Source of the DNA: a virus
Strand: one strand, 5' to 3'
IMG/VR virus record: IMGVR_UViG_3300024348_000028
Span: 1-64,000 of that record
Length of the DNA stretch: 64,000 nt
A model generated the notes under the pieces. The model saw only the letters and a list, made by a program, of their open reading frames with translations. It had not been told where the DNA came from and made no database searches. Of the stretch, positions 50,302-57,453 are shown piece by piece. Position numbers and translations under genes: made by a program. Positions within the stretch are counted from its first letter, which is position 1; each line of letters starts with the position of its first letter.

Positions 50302-51276
50302 TTAGTTTGGAAGACGGGTAATATCCGTCATCATTATGCGCTGTTCTACGGCCTGACGGAATTTGGTATCATTCCCATATCTTGGGTTGCCTCTGTCAGC
50401 ATAGAATTCGCGCTTTGTCTTATAGGGTTGAAGTGCCTGCTTTGTTGAGGCCACATTGACCTGCTTTTTATTAGCTGGCATTTCCTTACCCTTAGCTGTA
50501 TTTACGGTAGCTTTTTCATACTTAGCTTGCAGACCAAGTAATGCAATTTCCCAACTTGGGCTAGCTAGGTTTGCATTAATTTCTGCTTGCTGTTGAGCAC
50601 TCATTGTTTTTGCAGCCCATACAAAAAGAGATGAAAGCTTTTCTTTTCCACCGACAACATCAGCAGCCTTACCAAAGGCTTCTCGGGATCTTGCTCGTTG
50701 TCCCTCTACATAATCTCCAATCATTCTATCAGTAAATCCAGTCTTAGTTTTAATTTCTGAAACTGTTTCATCAGATAGTTTATTACTAACAGCAACTTCC
50801 ATAGACCACTTAGACCAATCTTCTTCAGAAATAACAGATGATGTTGGCTTTACTGTTTCTTCTTGTTTTTTGATTTCTGGAATTCTAAGTTCTTCTGGAA
50901 TTTTTTCAATTTGTGGTTCTGGATCTACTTGAGAATTTGAACCTTCTGAGACTGGCTCTGTATAATTAGGATTTACAGCACCAGTTTTTTCATATGTTTT
51001 CTTAAGATCAGAAATTTCTTGTCTTGCTTTAGTATATTCTTTTTGGGCATTCTTTAGTGAATCAAACCAAGAATTACTATCCTTAAAGTTTTTTGGAATT
51101 TCAAGACCTTGGTTTTTAACATATGCTTCAAATGCAACACGCTCTCTTGCAACTTGAACATCTTCTGGACTAGAGACTAGAGATTTTTCAACCTTGTTAG
51201 CTTGAACATCAGCCTCAGCTACTGCTGGTGGTTGTTGATATTCAAATTGTTGAGTCTCATTTGTTTCTTCTGTCAT
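50302..51276 (-). CDS. scaffolding protein-like (T7 gp9 position), 324 aa
   Basis: Acidic Glu/Gln/Pro-rich N-terminal half (TEETNETQQFEYQQPPAVAE) with helical heptads (LKNAQKEYTKARQEISDLKKTYE). The C-terminal part is basic (KGKEMPANKKQVNVASTKQALQPYKTKREFYADRGNPRYG, ending EQRIMMTDITRLPN). The FYADRGNPRYG...F..AV..R...S element is the conserved C-terminal capsid-binding segment of T7-like scaffold proteins. It directly precedes the capsid gene. Start AAGGAG. Confidence 0.88.
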   Translation of the reverse strand: MTEETNETQQFEYQQPPAVAEADVQANKVEKSLVSSPEDVQVARERVAFEAYVKNQGLEIPKNFKDSNSWFDSLKNAQKEYTKARQEISDLKKTYEKTGAVNPNYTEPVSEGSNSQVDPEPQIEKIPEELRIPEIKKQEETVKPTSSVISEEDWSKWSMEVAVSNKLSDETVSEIKTKTGFTDRMIGDYVEGQRARSREAFGKAADVVGGKEKLSSLFVWAAKTMSAQQQAEINANLASPSWEIALLGLQAKYEKATVNTAKGKEMPANKKQVNVASTKQALQPYKTKREFYADRGNPRYGNDTKFRQAVEQRIMMTDITRLPN

Positions 51277-51285
51277 ACATGCTCC

Positions 51286-51522
51286 TTAGTTATTGTCTTT
51301 ACGACGATTTGTGCGTCGGGGTACTACTCTAAGATTTCTTAGACTATTAGTACCACCTTTAGATAACGCCTTCTTGTGATCGACATCTTTGCCATCACCC
51401 TTACGAACACGGCCTTGTTTTTCTAATTTACGGCGAGCCGTTACTCTTAGAGATCTGCGCTTACGATAAGCAGCAGTACCGTGATATTTAGCATATTCTT
51501 TTTTATAGTTTCTTTTAATCAT
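51286..51522 (-). CDS. small HNH-like basic protein, 78 aa
   Basis: Very basic. The segment DGKDVDHKKALSKGGTNSLRNLRVVPRRTNRRK carries the DH...GG..N..NL..... N pattern of HNH nucleases, although the first His/Asn pair is partly degenerate. Similar proteins sit in this place in other aquatic T7-like phages. It could nick DNA during packaging or simply bind DNA. No Shine-Dalgarno is visible and translation is likely coupled to the 185-aa gene, which it overlaps by four bases. Confidence 0.75.
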   Translation of the reverse strand: MIKRNYKKEYAKYHGTAAYRKRRSLRVTARRKLEKQGRVRKGDGKDVDHKKALSKGGTNSLRNLRVVPRRTNRRKDNN

Positions 51523-52076
51523 GGTTGTATAGTATTTGGACCAGATGGTAGTTTATTATCTAGTACAAATGTATCCTTATTTGTTGAACTTGACTTAATA
51601 AATCGTTTCCATAAAGTTATATTTGTTGGAGCAGCAATCCAAGATGATGATGCTCCAGATGAACTTGTTTGGATTCTTTTAATATTTTTTATGTCAATTG
51701 GAAGTAATTCACCATTCTTAACTCTTATTTCTACAATGTATTCTGAGTCTGTATTTAAACCTACTGATGTTCCAGCATAGTTTATTACATTAAAATTAGA
51801 TACAAACCCAGTATCATATACAATCTGAGCAACTACAACATTAGATGGTAATTGTGTTGTTGTGTTTGGACTAGCACCAAATGAAATATAATCAATGTCT
51901 AAATTCTTAACATAATCTGGAATAGTAATACTAAGAGCTGTTGTGCTATATAAAGTATTTGTATTTCCAGAAATACCACCTACACCAGATGTGTTTGAAT
52001 TATAAGGCAGTAAATTACATACTGGCAATATATAAAAAAATTCATTGTTTACGACCGCGTTTAAATAATTAGACAT
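51519..52076 (-). CDS. hypothetical virion-type protein, paralogue 1, 185 aa
   Basis: Begins MSNYLNAVVNNEFFYILPVC and matches the next gene upstream in the opening (YLNA-V...F-YILPVCNL), in IPDY-KN--IDYISF, in the EIR-KNG-L--IDIKNI segment and in the end ITLWK-FI-SSSTNK-. A beta-rich body. It was therefore duplicated in tandem. Likely a head or tail decoration subunit, by location between the portal region and scaffold, but there is no recognised family. Confidence 0.78.
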   Translation of the reverse strand: MSNYLNAVVNNEFFYILPVCNLLPYNSNTSGVGGISGNTNTLYSTTALSITIPDYVKNLDIDYISFGASPNTTTQLPSNVVVAQIVYDTGFVSNFNVINYAGTSVGLNTDSEYIVEIRVKNGELLPIDIKNIKRIQTSSSGASSSWIAAPTNITLWKRFIKSSSTNKDTFVLDNKLPSGPNTIQP

Positions 52077-52085
52077 TATTAATCC

Positions 52086-52757
52086 TTATGGAATAAAGTT
52101 TGGGTTGATATATTCATTACAACCAGCTGGCAATGAATCTGTTTTTACAAATATGTTTTTATTTGTAGAAGAAGTGTTTAAAAACTTTTTCCATAAAGTA
52201 ATATTATATGGACGAGCTTTGTTATTTTTATCTGGAGACTCTGTTGGAGCTGGAATAAAATCTATATATGTTTCAACAATATCTCGTATTGAATATAAAT
52301 TATTAAAATCAATACGAATTAATTTACCGTTTTCAGATTTTACTTGTATATAATATTTAGCTTCTTCTGTTAAATTATAAGAATTACCGTTTCCATCAAT
52401 AAATGGATTCGCCCCGTCTTTAATTTCATAAACCAAATTAAAAACAACTTCATTAACATCTTGTCCAGCTGTTGTTGCAGCACCAGATGGTGTAGAACTA
52501 AATGAAATATAATCAATTCCTATTTGTTTAATATAATTTGGAATTACTATTTCATTAAAGTTATCATTATATTGACCAAGATTTTGACCACCAGTTGTTC
52601 CTATAGCATATCCAGTAGTAGTCCATTCAGTTATAAATTCTTGATCTGATAGATAATCATTTGCTTCAAGTGGAACTGATGGATTAATAGATAAATTACA
52701 TACTGGAAGAATATAAAACTTTTCTGATTGAACTAAAGCATTTAAATAATCACTCAT
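52086..52757 (-). CDS. hypothetical virion-type protein, paralogue 2, 223 aa
   Basis: Begins MSDYLNALVQSEKFYILPVC. It is the longer copy of the 185-aa protein, with an extra segment of about 30 residues after the opening (PLEANDYLSDQEFITEWTTTGY). Shared blocks include IPNYIKQIGIDYISFSS, VKSENGKLIRIDFNN and ITLWKKFLNTSSTNKN. AAGGAT precedes the start, and the upstream mini-gene ends in an ATGA overlap. Family not recognised. Confidence 0.78.
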   Translation of the reverse strand: MSDYLNALVQSEKFYILPVCNLSINPSVPLEANDYLSDQEFITEWTTTGYAIGTTGGQNLGQYNDNFNEIVIPNYIKQIGIDYISFSSTPSGAATTAGQDVNEVVFNLVYEIKDGANPFIDGNGNSYNLTEEAKYYIQVKSENGKLIRIDFNNLYSIRDIVETYIDFIPAPTESPDKNNKARPYNITLWKKFLNTSSTNKNIFVKTDSLPAGCNEYINPNFIP

Positions 52758-52912
52758 AGTTCACCATCCTTTAGTTTTTTCAGTAGTTTATGATACTTCA
52801 TTCTTATATGTTTTAACGCTTTTTTAAACTCTTCATCTTTGAGGAAGCTGTCGTATTCTTCTTTGATTCTGCTTGTTTCCCCGTCATTCTCGTTGTTGTT
52901 CCGCAATTGCAT
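52754..52912 (-). CDS. small coiled-coil-like protein, 52 aa
   Basis: Reads MQLRNNNENDGETSRIKEEY then DSFLKDEEFKKALKHIRMKYHKLLKKLKDGEL. A charged single helix; ATGA overlap with the following paralogue gene supports coupling. It has no clear ribosome site and lies over the 38-aa frame, so one or both may be translated. Confidence 0.5.
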   Translation of the reverse strand: MQLRNNNENDGETSRIKEEYDSFLKDEEFKKALKHIRMKYHKLLKKLKDGEL

Positions 52913-52929
52913 TTGAATTTAGTCTTCAT
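52813..52929 (-). CDS. overlapping mini-protein with CNCG motif, 38 aa
   Basis: Reads MKTKFKCNCGTTTRMTGKQA then ESKKNTTASSKMKSLKKR. A CxC at the start could bind zinc. Its ATG overlaps the TGA of the upstream cationic protein, which suggests coupling. It shares about 100 bases with the 52-aa frame in another phase. Confidence 0.45.
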   Translation of the reverse strand: MKTKFKCNCGTTTRMTGKQAESKKNTTASSKMKSLKKR

Positions 52930-53147
52930 TTCCAAGACACCCTTTTTGATGAGTTTTTTCTTCGTGTACCTTTTTTATTACACATTGATTTAGTAGGACG
53001 GCAAGCAGGATATCCCTTACGCTTGTCTTTAGAACCAGATCTACCACAAGGCTTACCAGTCTTGCAGTCTACCCAACCTTTACCTTTATTACGACTAAAC
53101 CAACCATGTAATCCTTTTTTCTTTTCTAAAGAAAACTTACTTGCCAC
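52926..53147 (-). CDS. cationic cysteine-containing phage protein, 73 aa, GTG start
   Basis: Start GTG at 53147. The sequence WVDCKTGKPCGRSGSKDKRK and then GYPACRPTKSMCNKKG matches a family of small basic proteins known from cyanophages and other aquatic phages (DUF5872-type). The spaced cysteines (DCKTGKPCGRS ... YPACRP ... SMCNKKG) look metal-binding. Very basic, so it probably contacts DNA or RNA; role unknown. Confidence 0.8.
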   Translation of the reverse strand: MASKFSLEKKKGLHGWFSRNKGKGWVDCKTGKPCGRSGSKDKRKGYPACRPTKSMCNKKGTRRKNSSKRVSWK

Positions 53148-53286
53148 GGCGAACTCGCTTTGCTAGAAACCCCTTACCCTTACGACATTGAACAGCAGCA
53201 CCGCTAGCATAGGCACTAGGCCATACTTTGTAAGCAGCCTTAGCTGCTTTAGCACAAGCATCTAATGGTTTCTTTTTCTTTTTCAT
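53137..53286 (-). CDS. cationic small protein, 49 aa
   Basis: Reads MKKKKKPLDACAKAAKAAYK then VWPSAYASGAAVQCRKGKGFLAKRVRRGK. The VWPSAYASGAAVQCR core is a recurring motif in small phage proteins, in which it follows a Lys-rich start. The high pI suggests nucleic-acid contact. It overlaps the next gene by eleven bases. Confidence 0.72.
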   Translation of the reverse strand: MKKKKKPLDACAKAAKAAYKVWPSAYASGAAVQCRKGKGFLAKRVRRGK

Positions 53287-53414
53287 TTTTTCTTTTTTTT
53301 CTTAGCGTATTTAGGAAGTGATTTTATTGAGCCAGTTTTTTTAGCCCATTTTTTAGCAAGTTTAGGTTGCGTAGCAAACATAAACTTTGCTTGTTGTTTT
53401 GATTTAAAAGGCAT
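53283..53414 (-). CDS. cationic small protein, 43 aa
   Basis: Reads MPFKSKQQAKFMFATQPKLA then KKWAKKTGSIKSLPKYA and six terminal lysines. The MPxKSKxQAKFMxxxxPxxAKxWAKxT pattern is a common small phage protein family of unknown function. The A-rich end of the gene (AAG AAA AAA AAG AAA AAA) is a potential slippage site. Four-base overlap with the next gene. Confidence 0.72.
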   Translation of the reverse strand: MPFKSKQQAKFMFATQPKLAKKWAKKTGSIKSLPKYAKKKKKK

Positions 53415-53713
53415 TATTTCTTACACTTTCTTCCCTTAGGGCAACTTGCTTTAGAACCACCGGGACCAGCCCATAGATTCTTGCAAGCCCAATACTTTGC
53501 GGTAAGTTTATTTGTTGCTGATGAACAATTATGTCTTGCTTTAAAAGATTTACGAGCTTTAGCTGAATAATTATGACCATATCCAGTAGCACCATAATGA
53601 ATAATCTTTTCTTGTCCATTAGCACATGCTTTTACAACACGCTTTTTATTTGGGTTAGGAGATTTTCGTGGTTTATTGCATGGCATACTAGCTTTATTTA
53701 GTTTTCTTTTCAT
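53414..53713 (-). CDS. cationic cysteine-rich protein, 99 aa
   Basis: Begins MKRKLNKASMPCNKPRKSPN. MPCNKPRxxP...KKxVVKACxxGxEKIIxxGxxGYG...SFKARHxC...KLTAKYWACKxLW is a recognisable pattern of small proteins from aquatic phages that lie beside the portal gene. Eight cysteines and high basic content. An alternative start is the ATG at 53686 (MPCNKP). Function unknown. The stop of the portal overlaps this start. Confidence 0.75.
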   Translation of the reverse strand: MKRKLNKASMPCNKPRKSPNPNKKRVVKACANGQEKIIHYGATGYGHNYSAKARKSFKARHNCSSATNKLTAKYWACKNLWAGPGGSKASCPKGRKCKK

Positions 53714-54687
53714 AGTTGAATACCTAATTGTTGGGCCATAGCAGCAATACCTTGACCTCCATTTTGTTGTAGGTCTTGTTGTGCTGCTTGTGTGGCTGTG
53801 TTTATAACGCCATTAGAAGCTGCTTGGCTGGCTTGTTGTTGGATTGCTTGCTGTTGCATTGCTGCTCTTTCCTGAGCAATCTGATCTTCGCTCTTAACCC
53901 ACATTCTTGGATCAAAACCAAGAGATGAAATTAAAGCTTTTGAATAAGCATCCCATTTAAAAGTTTGTAATGCTTCTTGTGGTAAGTTTCTAACCATATC
54001 ACCCATTTGCATTAACTTCTGTAAATCAGAGTCTCTTGATAATGCTTGTAGTCCTGTTACAATCTCAACATTTAAAGTACCGTCTTTTTCAAAGAATTGT
54101 TCATTCATTCTTTCATCCATGTCACCGTTTGAAAGCATTACAAAGACTGTTCTTTTTACAATTGGTTCCATAAGATCTCTGGCAATAGCAGAGAAAGCAC
54201 CACCAAGTACTGTTTCTAATTCAGAGCCAATCATTCTTACGGCTGTTGCTGTTACACGATCACCAGTAGGAATAGCACCGCGTGTCATTAAGAAAGCTTC
54301 AGCAACTTCTGTACGCATTTCTTGAACAGCAGCCTGAGTAGATGCAATTTGTGGGTTTAATGTATTTGCTGGACTTACACAAAATATATCTGCTTGTCTT
54401 GCTGGAATAAATGAACCATTACTAGATGATGCTATGTCATCAATTTCAGTTAAACCACTTGGATCTACACCAATCCAGAATGTTGATCCAGCAGCCATAC
54501 CTTCAATATGGGCCTGTGTATAGTTTTCTAGGCTTGTTAGATCTCCAAGGATATCTTCGCAATGGGATCTACCATAGTTTTCACCAACAATACCATACCA
54601 TCTTAGTGGAATAATAGGAATAACTGAATAATCACCAGTAGAGAATACCTCTCCATTTTCTACCAATCCATGTTTTTTCATCTTCAT
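53710..54687 (-). CDS. portal protein, C-terminal part (downstream of a frameshift)
   Basis: C-terminal ~310 residues of the T7 gp8-type head-tail connector. The reading frame contains GEVFSTGDYSVIPIIPLRWY, NYGRSHCEDILGDLTSLENY, AEAFLMTRGAIPTGDRVTATAVRMIGSELETVLGG and a Gln-rich end (AMQQQAIQQQASQAAS), all portal landmarks. The frame runs 325 codons but its first ~8 codons (MKMKKHGL) are probably not protein-coding in the native frame. It is in the +1 frame relative to the upstream half at 54632-55285. Together the halves are about 530 residues, as expected for a whole portal (T7: 536). Confidence 0.88.
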   Translation of the reverse strand: MKMKKHGLVENGEVFSTGDYSVIPIIPLRWYGIVGENYGRSHCEDILGDLTSLENYTQAHIEGMAAGSTFWIGVDPSGLTEIDDIASSSNGSFIPARQADIFCVSPANTLNPQIASTQAAVQEMRTEVAEAFLMTRGAIPTGDRVTATAVRMIGSELETVLGGAFSAIARDLMEPIVKRTVFVMLSNGDMDERMNEQFFEKDGTLNVEIVTGLQALSRDSDLQKLMQMGDMVRNLPQEALQTFKWDAYSKALISSLGFDPRMWVKSEDQIAQERAAMQQQAIQQQASQAASNGVINTATQAAQQDLQQNGGQGIAAMAQQLGIQL

Positions 54688-55285
54688 CTAAAGTATACTG
54701 ACAATACAATGTCTTATAACCTTTTCTTGTTTCAAGATTTCCACCATTAGATTGTTCTATGTATTCTTCAACTGGATCAATAGGAACATACTCAAGATAA
54801 ATAACTTCTATTACTTTACCATGAACATTTCGTTGTATTACATACTGATCAATTCTTAAGTTTCTAAATGAAAACTCATCATCCATTACAACCATTACAT
54901 CACCTACAATTATAAGATGTTGTAGTGCTTGGAAGATAGTATCTCTTAAGTTGTTAGATACAATTTTATTATATACTTGGAAACTAAGAGTTTCAAGATA
55001 TGATTTAATTTCCGGTGTTGGTTCTGCTCCATTTTTCAAACCAAACTTAAAGAATGGAGAGTCGTTTAATGGCATAAGGGCAGATAACATTCTGCTTGCC
55101 ATTGCTGTTACACCACGACTTGCTATAGATGAGTATGGTTGTGGGAGGTTTGCGTCTTCAGCCCAACCTCTTGGTGGCAGAACAGAAGGAATAGTTAGGC
55201 TAGCACACTTTCTAGCAATGTCGATTCGGTACTGTCTTCTACCATCTAGTGTTCTAAAGCGTTCAGCTAATGTTTGTTCTGCCAT
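54632..55285 (-). CDS. portal protein, N-terminal part (upstream of a frameshift)
   Basis: N-terminal ~205 residues of the portal, from ATG 55285 (MAEQTLAERFRTLDGRRQYR) with AGGTG upstream. RARKCASLTIPSVLPPRGWAED-like, YSSIASRGVTAMASRMLSALMPLNDSPFFKF and HLIIVGDVMVVMDDE match gp8 proteins. The last ~12 residues (GRKWRGILYW) fit no portal, so the frame should change near the six-A run at about 54667-54677. This could be programmed frameshifting, a mutation, or a sequencing error in the A run. Confidence 0.88.
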   Translation of the reverse strand: MAEQTLAERFRTLDGRRQYRIDIARKCASLTIPSVLPPRGWAEDANLPQPYSSIASRGVTAMASRMLSALMPLNDSPFFKFGLKNGAEPTPEIKSYLETLSFQVYNKIVSNNLRDTIFQALQHLIIVGDVMVVMDDEFSFRNLRIDQYVIQRNVHGKVIEVIYLEYVPIDPVEEYIEQSNGGNLETRKGYKTLYCQYTLDEDEKTWIGRKWRGILYW

Positions 55286-55297
55286 GTTTATCACCTA

Positions 55298-55639
55298 TTA
55301 ACCTTGTGGTCTTTGTAAATAACTGTCAAGACCTTGATATAATGAACCATAAGTATCTTGAAGTTTCTTAACTTCATCTCCACTTAATCCAACATCTTTT
55401 GCTTTAACTTCACTAGCTATTTCACTTTCTGCTGCCTGTTGTTGTTCAACAGAAAGTCTTTCAGCATCTTTCATAGCCTGAAGTTGTGCTTGTTCATTTT
55501 CTTTTCGAAGTTTTTCGTACTCTAAAAGATTCTTTTGTCTTGTTGTTTCTGCTTCTTTAGCAATTTCAGCTTGCTTTGTAAGCATAGAATCATATTCGGC
55601 AGCTGACATACCGCCTTGAATTGAAGGTGCTCCACCCAT
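55298..55639 (-). CDS. coiled-coil hypothetical protein, 113 aa
   Basis: Starts MGGAPSIQGGMSAAEYDSML with AAGGAGA upstream. Residues 20-80 are a long charged helix (KQAEIAKEAETTRQKNLLEYEKLRKENEQAQLQAMKDAER). It lies directly upstream of the portal gene, where T7-like phages often have small assembly or virion proteins. No family recognised. Confidence 0.72.
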   Translation of the reverse strand: MGGAPSIQGGMSAAEYDSMLTKQAEIAKEAETTRQKNLLEYEKLRKENEQAQLQAMKDAERLSVEQQQAAESEIASEVKAKDVGLSGDEVKKLQDTYGSLYQGLDSYLQRPQG

Positions 55640-55649
55640 ATGTATCTCC

Positions 55650-57098
55650 TTATGCTGGTCTTGAAATAAATGTTGCTCTTGGTGTTGAAGTACCAGAGAA
55701 CGATGTTGTTCTATCTAATTGGTTATTTAATAAATCTCTTCTAATTTGCTGTGCATCTAAATCACTTAGTGAGTGTTGTGCACCAGAAACACTAGTTTTA
55801 CTTTTAATAGTACTAAGAATTGAATCAAGACCACTAAGAGTAGAAGCCTTAGTTTTATTCATTGTATCCCAATTAATCTTAGCTGATTGAATTGCTTTTT
55901 CAAGTTCATTATAAGCAGAAGAATAAGAATTATAAACAAGTTGTCCGGTTTTTTTAGCTGTGTCTACATAACCAGATTTAATATTATTAAAACTAACTGT
56001 TTGTGGTTGACCTCTGTAACCTGAACTTAAACCTGCTGTATTAGTATATTCAGATAAATTTTTAAACATGGATGTTTCTTGTGCTTTTGCATCAGCTATT
56101 AATGCTTTATACCCAGACAAATCTATAATAGAAAGATATGGGTTTTTTAAATTAGATTGTAAAAGAGTTTCTTCTTTTGTTTTAAGATCATTTAGTTTTG
56201 TTAAAAAAGAACTTTCAACATCATTTTCTTTTACTTTTAATCCCTCTAAGAAATTAACTTTATATCTTTCTTTTTCAATAGAAATTGGATCTACTGTAAT
56301 TCTAGTATCGTTTGGGTTGTTTCCAAATTGAACTGGTTTTATAAAGTTTTGTATATAACTAGTACTATCTTTATTAATTAAATCACTAAATAATGAATTA
56401 ATTCCAATTGTGTTAAGGCGATCTTGTGTGATTGTATTGTAGTTATTTTTATTACTTTTTTTATCGTATTGATCAGGAGAGTGAAAATAAGCTGCTCTAT
56501 TTTCTGCCATTGTTTTTAATACATACATTTCCTGATCTGTAAAAGTAGCTTGATTTTTTCTTGTTTGTTGATTATATATAGTTGGATTTGTTAACAATTT
56601 ATTAAATTGATCTTCTGTTATAGATACTGGTTTTGTAACAAATCCTCCTTGCCAATTTCTAGGACCAAAAGATTCAAATGTTTGCATTGTTTGAGCTAGT
56701 CCAGCTTGTCCAGCTTTTTCTAATAAACCACCTTTTATAAACAAGTTGTTTATATCAGAAACTTGTTGAATACCAAATTTAGTTTTTTCAACCATATTTT
56801 CTTGGTATGTTTTTCCAGCAGAAGAAATATCGCTTATTGAAGTAACTAATTTATCTGTTATAGTTGGTTCAATTGATTTTGCTTGTTGCTGTAAAGATCT
56901 TAATTGAGCAACTTCTCTACTAGTAAATTTTTGCTTTGGTTGGGTAGTTGTTTGTTTATATCCACCAGAGTAGTTAGATTCTGAAATAGCACTAGCTCTT
57001 TTTGTTGCAGAATATTTTTCAATATTAGCTGATCTTTGTTGTGCTATATCAGAAGCTCTTTTCATAATATCTGTTAAATACGATGAGAAATTAGACAT
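55650..57098 (-). CDS. hypothetical virion-type protein, 482 aa
   Basis: A long helical protein with basic N-terminus (MSNFSSYLTDIMKRASDIAQQ), Gln/Ser/Asn-rich, with several coiled-coil stretches (EVAQLRSLQQQAKSIEPTITDKLVTSI, LKTKEETLLQSNLKN). The C-terminus carries GLDSILSTIKSKTSVSGAQHSLSDLDAQQIRRDLLNNQLD. No enzyme motif. Encoded before the portal, so a virion or assembly role is the most likely. Start AAGGAGAG. Confidence 0.7.
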   Translation of the reverse strand: MSNFSSYLTDIMKRASDIAQQRSANIEKYSATKRASAISESNYSGGYKQTTTQPKQKFTSREVAQLRSLQQQAKSIEPTITDKLVTSISDISSAGKTYQENMVEKTKFGIQQVSDINNLFIKGGLLEKAGQAGLAQTMQTFESFGPRNWQGGFVTKPVSITEDQFNKLLTNPTIYNQQTRKNQATFTDQEMYVLKTMAENRAAYFHSPDQYDKKSNKNNYNTITQDRLNTIGINSLFSDLINKDSTSYIQNFIKPVQFGNNPNDTRITVDPISIEKERYKVNFLEGLKVKENDVESSFLTKLNDLKTKEETLLQSNLKNPYLSIIDLSGYKALIADAKAQETSMFKNLSEYTNTAGLSSGYRGQPQTVSFNNIKSGYVDTAKKTGQLVYNSYSSAYNELEKAIQSAKINWDTMNKTKASTLSGLDSILSTIKSKTSVSGAQHSLSDLDAQQIRRDLLNNQLDRTTSFSGTSTPRATFISRPA

Positions 57099-57285
57099 TT
57101 AATCTCTCCTTTTGTTGTTTTTCAAACATACTTTTTAATTTATTTACTACATCCATTTGACCAGCAGAAAATGCAGATTCCCTAGTAAAGTCTTCACTGC
57201 TTAAAGATGGATCGTAAACTAAAGGACGATACATCTTTTCTAGAATCTTTATCAGTTCCTCGTCTATCCTCGGGTACTTGTTCAT
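57091..57285 (-). CDS. hypothetical protein, 64 aa
   Basis: Begins MNKYPRIDEELIKILEKMYR and ends FSAGQMDVVNKLKSMFEKQQ plus KERLNV. The FxAGQxDVVxxLKxxxE ending is common in small phage proteins next to head genes. It overlaps the 83-aa gene by 92 bases in a different frame, a deep overlap, so one of the two may be shorter in reality. No strong ribosome site. Confidence 0.6.
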   Translation of the reverse strand: MNKYPRIDEELIKILEKMYRPLVYDPSLSSEDFTRESAFSAGQMDVVNKLKSMFEKQQKERLNV

Positions 57286-57445
57286 TTATTTTATCCACTT
57301 TTTCTGGTGTTACATTAATGGCGTTAATTTTATTTTCAAGTTCTTCAATTTTTTCTAATAGAGATTTAACTACTAAAATTAATTCTGATGTTGAAATAGT
57401 TGCACCAAGTTTTAGTCTAGTTGACATTTGTTCTTTTGAATACAT
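57194..57445 (-). CDS. hypothetical coiled-coil protein, 83 aa
   Basis: Begins MYSKEQMSTRLKLGATISTS with GAGGT upstream. Residues 15-45 are a leucine-rich helix (SELILVVKSLLEKIEELENKINAI), a probable dimer. The C-terminal 30 residues overlap the next gene out of frame. Function unknown. Confidence 0.62.
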   Translation of the reverse strand: MYSKEQMSTRLKLGATISTSELILVVKSLLEKIEELENKINAINVTPEKVDKINEQVPEDRRGTDKDSRKDVSSFSLRSIFKQ

Positions 57446-57453
57446 ATTTTACC

